A stretch of DNA of 64,000 bases from Bacteroidales bacterium (lineage in GTDB: Bacteria; Bacteroidota; Bacteroidia; Bacteroidales; P3): NCBI GenBank assembly GCA_017429685.1, contig JAFROL010000024.1, forward strand, positions 62,001 through 126,000, in the 5' to 3' direction. Both the position numbers and the translations under genes were made by a program. The notes under the pieces are model-generated. The model saw only the letters and a list, made by a program, of their open reading frames with translations. It was not told the origin of the DNA and searched no databases. Positions 42,901 through 49,991 of the stretch are shown here, piece by piece (positions within the stretch are counted from its first letter, which is position 1; each line of letters opens with the position of its first letter).

Positions 42901-45900
42901 TGATGGATCCATTTATAGATCCCGCCACGGGCGAGCACGACGACAGCAAGACCGGCGGCAAACTGTATATTAACCTGGGTGATATCAGCGAGGATATACT
43001 TCGCGACGGACGCAAAGGCTTTGAGAACGGTCTGCCTACGGCGAATACAGCCCAGGCCTTCCTGGACAACCCTGTCGATACGACGCTTTGGGGACGTGTG
43101 CCTAAGATGACCAGTGTCGTCAATGCTTTCGACAATAATGAGGAAAGCCGTCGCTATCAGGATGTCGGCTACGACGGTTTGAGCAGCGCCGAGGATTTGA
43201 ACGATGAGCAAAGCTTCTTTGCCGACTATCTGGGAAGCATTGCGGCTCTCTATGGCACTGCGTCGCCGGCGTATGTGCAGGCACTCGAAGACCCGTCGAA
43301 CGACGACTTCCGCTATTTCCGCAGCAGCTACTACGACCAGAACGATGTCAAAATCAACGACCGTTACAAAAAATACAATAACCCTGAAGGCAACTCGGCG
43401 AGCAGTAGCGACAACACGGAAAGCTATTCGACCGAGGGAAGCACCTATCCGAATATAGAGGATATCAACAAGGACAACACGCTGAGCGAAAGCGAGAACT
43501 ACTACCAGTATGTCGTCGACCTCACGCCGGACCAGATGGTGATAGGCAAGAACCATATTGTCGATATACAGGAGGCTCGCAATGTGCAGCTTGCCAATGG
43601 AACAACGACCACCTGCCGCTGGTATCAGTTCAAGATTCCTATCCGCGAGCCGGACCAGACCATAGGCAACATTAGCGGATTCCAGTCAATCCGGTTTATG
43701 CGTATGTTTATGAGGGATTTCCAGGATCCTATCATTCTCCGTTTTGCAACCCTCGAGCTGGTTTACGGCACCTGGCGCAAGTACAGCGAAGATCTCCTCC
43801 AACCTGGCGACTATCCTACGGGAATGGGCGAAAACACCAGCTTCACCATCTCTACCGTCAATATAGAAGAGAACGGCAACCGACAGCCGGTGCCTTACAG
43901 CCTGCCTCCAAAAATCGAGAGGGAGACGTGGTATTCGACCTCGTCGGCCTACACCGAGCTCAACGAGCAGTCGCTTGAACTCGACATCCAGGAGCTCAAC
44001 GCCGGCGACGCACGTGCCATATATCGTAATGCACAATACGATTTACGCTACTACGGCAAGATGAAGATGTTTGTCCACGCCGAGAAGAAGTATGATGCCG
44101 ACAGGCTATATGATGGCGACCTGACACTGTTTGTCAGATTGGGTAGCGACTATACAAGCAACTACTACGAATACGAGCTCCCGCTGACCCTTACGCCGTG
44201 GGGTACGTCGGCCGACAGCAAAGACTTGATTTGGCCCGAAGCCAACGAAGTGGAGATAGACCTGCAGAAGCTGGTCGAGATAAAGACCAACCGCAATAAG
44301 AAGATACGTAGCGGCGAGGTGGACTATAGCAGCACGATGCTATACAGCGAGATGTATGACGGGAGGCGCTACACAATTATGGGTACACCTAACTTGGGCA
44401 AGGTCAAGGTGATTATGGTTGGTGTCCGCAATCCGCGCAAGCAAACCCTCGACGACGGCAACGATATGCTGCCCAAGAATGTCATTGTCTGGATCAACGA
44501 GTTGCGCTTGGCAGACTATATCAACAAAGGAGGTTGGGCTGCGATGGCCCTTGCCCGCACCAATCTCGCCGATGTGGGTAACCTGTCGCTCTATACGTCA
44601 TACACCACAAGTGGTTTCGGCAACCTCGAAGACCGCCTAAACAAACTGGAGCTGGTCAACAACCTGAATGTCCAAAGCACGCTCAATCTCGAAATGGGCA
44701 AATTCCTGCCAGACGAATGGGGTATGCACATTCCTTTATATCTCGACTACAATAATCAGATAGGCATTCCGGAATACAACCCGCTGGATCCCGACGTGAA
44801 ACTGAAGGACGATTTGAAGACTTATCAGACTCAGGCTGAACGCGACTCGATACGCAAGATGACCCAGCAGCGCCATCAGACCACAAACCTTACGCTTACC
44901 AATGTCCGCAAGGAGCGCACCGGAAAGTCGGCATTGAAACCGCATTTCTACGATTTCGAGAATTTCTCGTTCTCATATTCATACAGTGGTGAGCGCAGCA
45001 GCGACGACGATTTGGAATACTACAATAAGGACCAGCATCGTGGCGGTTTCACCTACAATTTCGCCGTCAACCAACCCAAGCAGTTCAAACCGTTCGACAA
45101 AGTTAAGCCTTTTCAGAACAAGAACCTGAAGTTCATTAAAGATTTTAACCTTTACTATCAGCCCAAGAACATCAGCTTCTCGACCGAGGTCTATCGCGAC
45201 ATTGAGAGTACCCTGCTACGCAACAAAAGTGCAGCTCTTGTCATTATGAACCCCTCGTATTTCAAGCAGTTCACCTGGCGTCGCGACTACAATGTGCAGT
45301 ATGACCTTGCGCGCAGTTTCCGCATTACATACGATGCCGTAGCCAATGCACGCATTGACGAGCCGCCGGGAGAAATCGACCGCTCGGTCAACGACTCGAT
45401 ATGGAATGCCATTATGCGCGGCGGTACGATGCAGAACTTCCAGCAGAACATCAACATCACTTGGGATATCCCAATCAGCAAGCTGCCGTATATGGACTTT
45501 CTGCGTACGCCTTTCACCTACCGTACAACGTACACTTTCAACGGTACCACGCAGGCTTTGGCCTCGCAGGGCAGCGTCATTAGCAACAATACGGTGATGA
45601 ACTTTTCGCCTCAGGCTAATTTCCAGACCCTCTATAACAAGTCGAAACTGCTGAAGAAAGCTTATGCGCAGAAACCCAAAAAGAAGACCGACGTCAACAA
45701 GAAGGGCAAAGACGCTGACAAGGACCGTAACGAGCTGGACAAGAAGCGTAACCTGGAACAACGCAAGGCCGATGCGGCACTTGCCGACTCGCTGCGGCGG
45801 GTGAAGCGCGAAGAGATGCTTCGCGAGCTGGGCTATTTTGGCCTTCGGTTCGTAACGGGCGTGAAAACAGTCAATGTCCAATACAACAACACCTTTGGCG

Positions 45901-47255
45901 CCTCCATTGCCGGCTTTATGGGCGAAGCTCATATCGTTGGTCTCGATCCGTCCAACCAATGGCAGCCGGGCTTGCCGTTCGTGTTGGGCCTGCCGTCAGA
46001 GAACCAGTTTTCTATGACAGGCAACACATTGGTTTCGGGCGACGTTATAGAATCGTTGCTGCGCGACGATCTCTTCTCGCACGACACGCTGATGAACACA
46101 CCGAACCTCGGCACGCAGAACCAGCAGCTGACGTTCCAGACCACAATCGAGCCGATACGCGATTTCCGTCTCGAACTCAACGCTCAGCAGAACTACTCAA
46201 CGCGCCAGGAGTTTTATTACAAGTACAGCAATGCCTCAGGTGTGGTTGAGGGCCCGCTGAGCTACACGATGGTGGGTAACTATACCACCAGCGCCTGGGC
46301 GTTCCGCACAATGTTCAAGAACAGCGACGACCTGTTCAACGATTTTATTGCTGCCCGCAACACCGTGGCTGCCAGCTTGGCGCGTCTGAATCCCGACCCG
46401 TACAACGACATTCTGGTGCAGGACACGATGAATGGCGAGTGGTTCCCTGCGGGCTATGGTGCCAACCAGCAGACGGTGCTCCTTAGCGCCTTTCTGTCCA
46501 CCTATCTCGGCAAGGATCCCGCCAGCCAGTCCTTCTCGCCGTTCCTGAAATTTCCTATGCCTAACTGGAACATCAGCTACGACGGATTGGGCAAAATCGA
46601 TTTCTTCAAGAAGTGGTTCACCAATATCAGCATTCAGCATAAATACAGCGGAGCCTACACCATAGGCAACTTCTATACCGACGCAGCCATCAGTGCCATA
46701 CTTGACGGTTACGACTATGGTACCGAGACGGTCGTCAACGGCAACGGCGACTACATATCGCCAGTGTCGATGGACGGTGTCGTCATCACCGAACAGTTCC
46801 AGCCACTCATTATGCTGTCGGTCAATATGGTCAACAGCTTCCAGTTCAAGCTTGGCATTCAGAAAAGCCGTACACTCAACCTGAGTTTCTCGAACAACCA
46901 GCTAACCGAGACCTATCGCGACGGTGTAACTTTCGGTACGGGCTATCGCATTAAGGATTTGGAGTTCAATGTCAAGACTGGCGGCACGACACACAATTTC
47001 AAGAGCGACCTTGTGCTGCAGGCCGACTTGACCTACAACAACAATTTGACGCAGATACGCAAAATAAACCAAATGTCGCGTCAGATATCCTCTGGTTCAA
47101 AGATTTGGGTTGCCCGCATCAGCGCCGAATATGCACTCTCGTCCACACTAACCTTGCGAGCCTTCTTCGAAACCAATATCAACACACCGTATATTTCCAC
47201 TGCCTATCCCAATTCCACCACCAAGGGCGGCATCACGGTGCGATTTTCCTTCTAA
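39981..47255 (+). CDS. sprA: T9SS outer-membrane translocon protein SprA (Sov)
   Basis: The giant outer-membrane barrel of the type IX secretion system, 2424 aa, close to the usual size. Start ATG 39981 gives a clean signal peptide (MIGDVGRRLLVVLLLLLSVPLLQAQ); an upstream TTG at 39954 is less likely. Family features include the N-terminal NPSNMTTTVEYD... YEEYQDYQ region, the repeated motif SxVDLTLQL/INTDINWNTQATFDFENQ, the mid-region LQAEFAHFIPGMANTGSDDGKVTYIDDFEGAES, HxFYDFENFSFSYSYS near residue 1655, and a C-terminal barrel finishing TTKGGITVRFSF. A Lys/Asp-rich loop near 1905-1960 is probably periplasmic. Its presence implies a working T9SS for the sorting-domain proteins in this window. 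Confidence 0.95.
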   Translation: MIGDVGRRLLVVLLLLLSVPLLQAQVEDSTGSSLRFPIPLNGDLPQSPLYLGNPSNMTTTVEYDAASHSYVRITKIGSIVVSRQFMTFEEYQDYQMQQLMTDFWSEKLEENSLTGGEDGLLSKIPGFNEISRKLESLMDKPEIKITPSGSVDLTLQLINTFTDNPAWDESRRSNTVPDFDENIQLTLNAKIGDLINTDINWNTQATFDFENQAKLKYEGKEDDILQLLEAADISFPLNTTLIKGSQRLFGFHSKLKFGNLTVDAVVSRKETSTENMQVQGGASSQEFEIRADEYEENRHYFLSKYFYENYNKAMSTLPVVNSNIKIIRLEVWRTNIGAAVTNNRDILALTDLGERNPSSPGVYGGTSAYPNGQTSNNLLQLINTSAVRNINNVSSYMEGLGFSGGTDYEKLQGARLLQQNEYTFNSQLGFITLAQPLANDQILAVAFQYQVIGDTTVYQVGELTTDGVNDPNTLIVKLIKGTAVNSRSPLWKLMMKNVYFLKSTQISRENFRLNVLYENPDGGVGIGYFTEGPYEATPLVEVFGLDRMDASQSYYYPDGVFDWFDSAAFKGGTIQASTGRIFFPFVEPFGKDLREMLGDNTLANRYCFDSLYTMTQTLAQQYADKNKFYLEGYYTSSVSGEIQLGYSVTPGSVSVTAGGMPLIENVDYTVDYTMGTVRIINESLLSSGTPISVSSENNSFSMMSKNMVGLHLNYEIDPDFNIGGTFMNLKEKPLTQKNNFGDEPTSNSIWGLDLNYRHDVPFITKFMDRLPGIQTKAPSTLTLQAEFAHFIPGMANTGSDDGKVTYIDDFEGAESNIDLKGYSFWHLASTPQDYRNTLSLFPESAIGTGLAYGFNRAKLAWYTVGNIFFESNCPENIDENDRSHPYARQISQKEVFPNKSLAANENNRIYELTMAFYPSEKGPYNYDVAPSAYSAGIDQNGLLNNPQSRWGGIMRELTYTDFETQNIETIEFWLMDPFIDPATGEHDDSKTGGKLYINLGDISEDILRDGRKGFENGLPTANTAQAFLDNPVDTTLWGRVPKMTSVVNAFDNNEESRRYQDVGYDGLSSAEDLNDEQSFFADYLGSIAALYGTASPAYVQALEDPSNDDFRYFRSSYYDQNDVKINDRYKKYNNPEGNSASSSDNTESYSTEGSTYPNIEDINKDNTLSESENYYQYVVDLTPDQMVIGKNHIVDIQEARNVQLANGTTTTCRWYQFKIPIREPDQTIGNISGFQSIRFMRMFMRDFQDPIILRFATLELVYGTWRKYSEDLLQPGDYPTGMGENTSFTISTVNIEENGNRQPVPYSLPPKIERETWYSTSSAYTELNEQSLELDIQELNAGDARAIYRNAQYDLRYYGKMKMFVHAEKKYDADRLYDGDLTLFVRLGSDYTSNYYEYELPLTLTPWGTSADSKDLIWPEANEVEIDLQKLVEIKTNRNKKIRSGEVDYSSTMLYSEMYDGRRYTIMGTPNLGKVKVIMVGVRNPRKQTLDDGNDMLPKNVIVWINELRLADYINKGGWAAMALARTNLADVGNLSLYTSYTTSGFGNLEDRLNKLELVNNLNVQSTLNLEMGKFLPDEWGMHIPLYLDYNNQIGIPEYNPLDPDVKLKDDLKTYQTQAERDSIRKMTQQRHQTTNLTLTNVRKERTGKSALKPHFYDFENFSFSYSYSGERSSDDDLEYYNKDQHRGGFTYNFAVNQPKQFKPFDKVKPFQNKNLKFIKDFNLYYQPKNISFSTEVYRDIESTLLRNKSAALVIMNPSYFKQFTWRRDYNVQYDLARSFRITYDAVANARIDEPPGEIDRSVNDSIWNAIMRGGTMQNFQQNINITWDIPISKLPYMDFLRTPFTYRTTYTFNGTTQALASQGSVISNNTVMNFSPQANFQTLYNKSKLLKKAYAQKPKKKTDVNKKGKDADKDRNELDKKRNLEQRKADAALADSLRRVKREEMLRELGYFGLRFVTGVKTVNVQYNNTFGASIAGFMGEAHIVGLDPSNQWQPGLPFVLGLPSENQFSMTGNTLVSGDVIESLLRDDLFSHDTLMNTPNLGTQNQQLTFQTTIEPIRDFRLELNAQQNYSTRQEFYYKYSNASGVVEGPLSYTMVGNYTTSAWAFRTMFKNSDDLFNDFIAARNTVAASLARLNPDPYNDILVQDTMNGEWFPAGYGANQQTVLLSAFLSTYLGKDPASQSFSPFLKFPMPNWNISYDGLGKIDFFKKWFTNISIQHKYSGAYTIGNFYTDAAISAILDGYDYGTETVVNGNGDYISPVSMDGVVITEQFQPLIMLSVNMVNSFQFKLGIQKSRTLNLSFSNNQLTETYRDGVTFGTGYRIKDLEFNVKTGGTTHNFKSDLVLQADLTYNNNLTQIRKINQMSRQISSGSKIWVARISAEYALSSTLTLRAFFETNINTPYISTAYPNSTTKGGITVRFSF

Positions 47256-47257
47256 GG

Positions 47258-47932
47258 CTATTTTATTTTTGTCCAGTCTATCGGTTGCTGCCCTTGGGCG
47301 GCAAGAATATCGTTTGTTTTCGAAAAATGCCGGCAGCCGAAAAAACCGCGGTAGGCTGATAGGGGCGAGGGGTGGGGAGCTGTAAGGATGTGATGTTTCC
47401 CCTTGTCGATGAAGTTCGATTTGGCAATGGCAAAGCTGCCCCACAGCAGGAAGACTATGCCGCGGCGACGCTGCGACAGCTCGCGGATGGCGGCGTCGGT
47501 GAACAGTTCCCAGCCGTGGCGCTGGTGGCTTCCGGCCTGATGGGCACGGACGGTCAGCGTGGCGTTGAGCAGCAGCACGCCCTGCTCGGCCCAGCCGCTG
47601 AGGTCGCCGCAGGTGAGCGGAATATTGGTTCCCAGGTCGCTGTTAATCTCTTTGATTATGTTGACCAGCGAGGGCGGTACGGCGATGCCCTGCGGCACCG
47701 AGAAGCAGAGGCCCATCGCCTGTCCAGGCTCGTGGTAGGGGTCCTGGCCCAGGATTACCACCTTCACCTTGTCGAACGGCGTGCGGTCGAAGGCGGCAAA
47801 GATGTCGCCACCCTTTGGATAGCAGGTATATTGCTGCCGTTCGGCAATGAGAAACTGTTTCAGTTCAGCGAAATAAGGTGCCTCAAACTGCGGCCGTAGC
47901 ACTTCGAGCCAGCTGGAATCTATCTTTACCAT
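47258..47932 (-). CDS. ung: uracil-DNA glycosylase (family 1)
   Basis: The 224-aa enzyme removes uracil from DNA. The catalytic water-activating motif GQDPYHEPGQAMGLCFSVP lies near residues 61-79, LLLNATLTVRAHQAGSH near 119, and the leucine-loop motif HPSPLSAYRGFFG near 185-197. Standard length. It ends two bases from the sprA stop and is convergent with it. An 8-bp repeat array begins 4 bp upstream of its start codon. Confidence 0.97.
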   Translation of the reverse strand: MVKIDSSWLEVLRPQFEAPYFAELKQFLIAERQQYTCYPKGGDIFAAFDRTPFDKVKVVILGQDPYHEPGQAMGLCFSVPQGIAVPPSLVNIIKEINSDLGTNIPLTCGDLSGWAEQGVLLLNATLTVRAHQAGSHQRHGWELFTDAAIRELSQRRRGIVFLLWGSFAIAKSNFIDKGKHHILTAPHPSPLSAYRGFFGCRHFSKTNDILAAQGQQPIDWTKIK

Positions 47933-47935
47933 ATT

Positions 47936-48001
47936 CGATTGTGTTATTGCGTTATTCGATTGCGTTATTGCGTTATTGCGTCATTGTGTTATTGCGTTAG
48001 T
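47936..48001. repeat. 8-bp tandem repeat ATTGCGTT upstream of ung
   Basis: Seven units of ATTG(C/T)GT(T/C) in two blocks (the break is ATTCG), ending AGT like the array at 35521. A second 8-bp-period tract (AACACATT AACGCATT CCCACATT CACGCATT) follows at about 48018-48050 and runs into the 3' end of the MBL gene. The two tracts can partly pair (GTTAGT with ACTAAC). Confidence 0.88.
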
Positions 48002-48042
48002 ATTTGGCGCGTCAGCACTAACACATTAACGCATTCCCACAT

Positions 48043-48684
48043 TCACGCATTCAAAAATGGGTTATATTTGCGTTCGTCGCCGATAGTGCTGTGTTCGCCG
48101 TGGCCGGGCAGCACCAGGTAGTTGTCGGGCAGCGTCATTATGCGGTTTTTCAGTTTCTCGATCAGCAGCGGGTAGTTGCCGCCCGGCAGGTCGGTGCGCC
48201 CGATGCTGCCTTGGAAGAGGGCGTCGCCAGTGGCTACGGCCTCTTCCGAAGGGATGACGAAGCAGAGGCTGCCTTCGCAATGGCCTGGCACAAAACGGCA
48301 TTCTATGTCGATAGGTCCGGCGTGCAGCATAGTCCCTTCGTCGGCGTGGACGGTGTCGAGGTCGTCCATCCTTGTAACGTCGAAGCCCATCATCGCACCA
48401 TAGGCCTCGGCTTGGCGCAGCAGCTTTTGGCCGTCGCAATGCATCGTTATTGGCAGGTGGTATTTTGCCGACGTCTGTCTCAGACCGCAGATATGGTCCA
48501 CGTGGGCGTGCGTCAGCAGCAACAGGGTGGGGGTGAGTTCCTTGCGTTCAACGAACTGGAACAGCTGTGCATCCTCGTAGGTGGCCTCCATCGCGGGGTC
48601 GATGATGGCGCACTCCTTTTTCGTCTCATCATAGACGACATAGCAGTTGACTCCGAAATGATTGAATGTGAATTGTTTTATCAT
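48043..48684 (-). CDS. MBL-fold metallo-hydrolase (glyoxalase II-like)
   Basis: Start at 48684 (MIKQFTFNHFGVNCYVVYD); the longer frame to 48756 overlaps the promoter; 213 aa. The metal-binding set is complete: THAHVDHICG near residues 59-68, VPGHCEGSLCFV near 135, GDALFQGSIGRTDLPGGN near 155 and LPGHGEHSTIGDERKYNPFL at the end. This is the small glyoxalase-II-like family of Bacteroidetes hydrolases. The true substrate is uncertain (thioesters such as S-lactoylglutathione analogues, or other esters). Likely transcribed with ung downstream. Confidence 0.9.
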   Translation of the reverse strand: MIKQFTFNHFGVNCYVVYDETKKECAIIDPAMEATYEDAQLFQFVERKELTPTLLLLTHAHVDHICGLRQTSAKYHLPITMHCDGQKLLRQAEAYGAMMGFDVTRMDDLDTVHADEGTMLHAGPIDIECRFVPGHCEGSLCFVIPSEEAVATGDALFQGSIGRTDLPGGNYPLLIEKLKNRIMTLPDNYLVLPGHGEHSTIGDERKYNPFLNA

Positions 48685-48708
48685 AAACTTGCACGATAAT
48701 CCGTTTTG

Positions 48709-48716
48709 CAAAGATA
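48709..48716 (-). promoter_or_regulatory. -7 box TATCTTTG (minus) of the MBL gene
   Basis: Exact TAnnTTTG on the minus strand 24 bp before the start codon at 48684. Confidence 0.65.
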
Positions 48717-48889
48717 CGCAATTATTTCGTCTCCGCCCGCTATTTCTTTTCGCCAATCCGAAAAATAGTTTTATTTTTGTACTGGCACAAGTTCCATCGG
48801 AATGCGTGTGAGGTGCAAGCTCCAGTGGAGCGCGTAGAGGAGATTTTTAGGACATAGAAAAATAATTTCGTCAATCCAAATAAAAGTTG

Positions 48890-48897
48890 TACTTTTG
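48890..48897 (+). promoter_or_regulatory. -7 box TACTTTTG ahead of the antitoxin-like gene
   Basis: TAnnTTTG match about 145 bp before the ATG at 49042, with TTTC at 48866-48869 as a weak -33 box. It lies in the 357-bp gap 48685-49041, which also contains the repeat element at 48919. The segment 48780-48860 shows nothing I recognise. Confidence 0.55.
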
Positions 48898-48918
48898 CAA
48901 ATTGAAACAGATATAGAT

Positions 48919-49033
48919 AAGTAATTGGTCAAATTTATTTTACATATAATTATCATCTAATTAACCATTAATTTATGGATAATTCGTGGCAATTCGTGTT
49001 ATAAAATATGTACATTAATTCTGATTAGTAACT
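48919..49033. repeat. AT-rich element, single-unit copy
   Basis: Reverse complement of the element at 23249-23504 but with one 72-bp unit instead of three. It forms most of the leader between the promoter and the antitoxin-like gene. Confidence 0.85.
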
Positions 49034-49041
49034 TAATAGAA

Positions 49042-49308
49042 ATGCAAACTCCAGCAAACTATCCAGAAATATCGGCCGTGGATGCGCTTTGGACGCTCTA
49101 CTTGCAACAGCCGCGGAAGGTTCGTGACGCTTTTCGTAATCGCCTTGCACAGAGCGAGGCCAACGAACCGCAGAGCCTGACAGCCGAGGAAGCCAAGGCG
49201 TTGACCCTGCAGCGCGGATGTGACATCAAGACTGGCCGTGCAAAACTCATCGACCACGAAACGGTGATGCAGGAAATGGAACAACTGTTGGCGACCTATG
49301 CGGATTGA
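49042..49308 (+). CDS. antitoxin-like small protein
   Basis: An 88-aa product. The sequence is helical and charged, with a C-terminal segment GCDIKTGRAKLIDHETVMQEMEQLLATYAD typical of the toxin-binding end of RelB/ParD-class antitoxins (I(D)HE.V.xEMExLL pattern). It overlaps by 11 nt the start of a RelE/ParE-like toxin frame, the usual organisation of such pairs. The toxin is broken, so the antitoxin may be an orphan. The assignment rests mainly on context. Confidence 0.6.
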   Translation: MQTPANYPEISAVDALWTLYLQQPRKVRDAFRNRLAQSEANEPQSLTAEEAKALTLQRGCDIKTGRAKLIDHETVMQEMEQLLATYAD

Positions 49309-49618
49309 ATGGAGCGAACAATCGCGCAGCGACCTGCGTGGAATATTGCTTTATGTGGAATGAACTTCGGTTGGCGCAGGGCAGAAGAAGCGTTGGATGA
49401 CATCCGAGAACGCGCCGAGATGCTGAAGAGCTTCCCCCAACCTCGGACGGGTGTTTGTGAAAGACCCTGAACTGGGCATCACCTACCGCTCAGTCACCGC
49501 CAAACTTAACAAAATTGTTTACTTTGTGGATAATGAGACAATAACCATTGTCACCGTCTGGCAAAGTCGCCAAGATATCGGTCGCCTGAAAAAACTCATC
49601 AAAAAAGAATTAGAATAG
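49298..49618 (+). pseudogene. RelE/ParE-family toxin, inactivated by two frameshifts
   Basis: The frame opens at ATG 49298 with MRIEWSEQSRSDLRGILLYVE and stops at 49361. In a second frame the family continues as NFGWRRAEEALDDIRERAEMLKSFPQ. In a third frame it goes on as LGRVFVKDPELGITYRSV, then KIVYFVDNETITIVTVWQSRQD, ending KKELE at 49618. This order matches a RelE/ParE toxin, with about one base lost after codon 21 and one gained near the CCCCCAACC run. Two shifts make read-through unlikely, though sequencing error at the C run cannot be excluded. Confidence 0.8.
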
Positions 49619-49643
49619 GCATAAAGACATAATTTCAAACCAA

Positions 49644-49680
49644 GCCTTCGGCTGTATTTTTGCAGCCGAAGGCATTTTCT
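49644..49680 (+). terminator. intrinsic terminator after the toxin remnant
   Basis: Perfect 11-bp stem GCCTTCGGCTG (49644-49654) with 49663-49673, an 8-nt T-rich loop and a T-rich tail. Confidence 0.88.
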
Positions 49681-49682
49681 TT

Positions 49683-49713
49683 TTTGCCAATCCGAAAAAT
49701 AGTTGTATTTTTG
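49683..49713 (+). promoter_or_regulatory. consensus promoter of the Asp-Thr stalk BspA gene
   Basis: TTTG (49683-49686), 19 bp, TATTTTTG (49706-49713). It implies a leader RNA of about 270 nt before the ATG at 49992. Confidence 0.8.
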
Positions 49714-49799
49714 CAACGTAAAACCAAAACAGAAACTATGGCATAAAATAAAGAATTAGAATAGACATAAAGACATATTGAAGCGTATTCGCTTTTCTT

Positions 49800-49919
49800 G
49801 TTGAAACTGAAATCGGCAAATTTCAAGTTCTTTACTACATCAAGAAAGGAGAAACGCTCACGGCACCGTGAGCTTTCTTGTTCAGTAGTAAAGGTTTTGC
49901 CGAACCTCAGTTTCAGAAC
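49800..49919 (+). ncRNA. long imperfect hairpin in the leader of the 49992 gene
   Basis: The left part (GAAACTGA, ATCGGCAAA, CTTTACTAC, CAAGAAAG) and the right part (CTTTCTTG, GTAGTAAAG, TTTGCCGA, TCAGTTTC) are complementary in order, with small internal loops. The tip is a perfect GCTCACGG/CCGTGAGC stem (49856-49863, 49866-49873) with a 2-nt spacer. The structure spans ~120 nt of untranslated leader. It could be a regulatory RNA, an mRNA stabiliser or a small inverted-repeat element. No known riboswitch class is recognised. Confidence 0.55.
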
Positions 49920-49991
49920 AGAAGACAAGTTCACGGCTTTTTTATTGTCTATAATACAAGATATAATAATGATTACTTAAACATACAAACA

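Noticed and set aside
40026-43556. 1176-aa minus-strand ORF inside sprA
   Set aside because: Long only because the codon bias of sprA avoids stops in that frame. There is no signal, motif or start context, and SprA is clear on the other strand.
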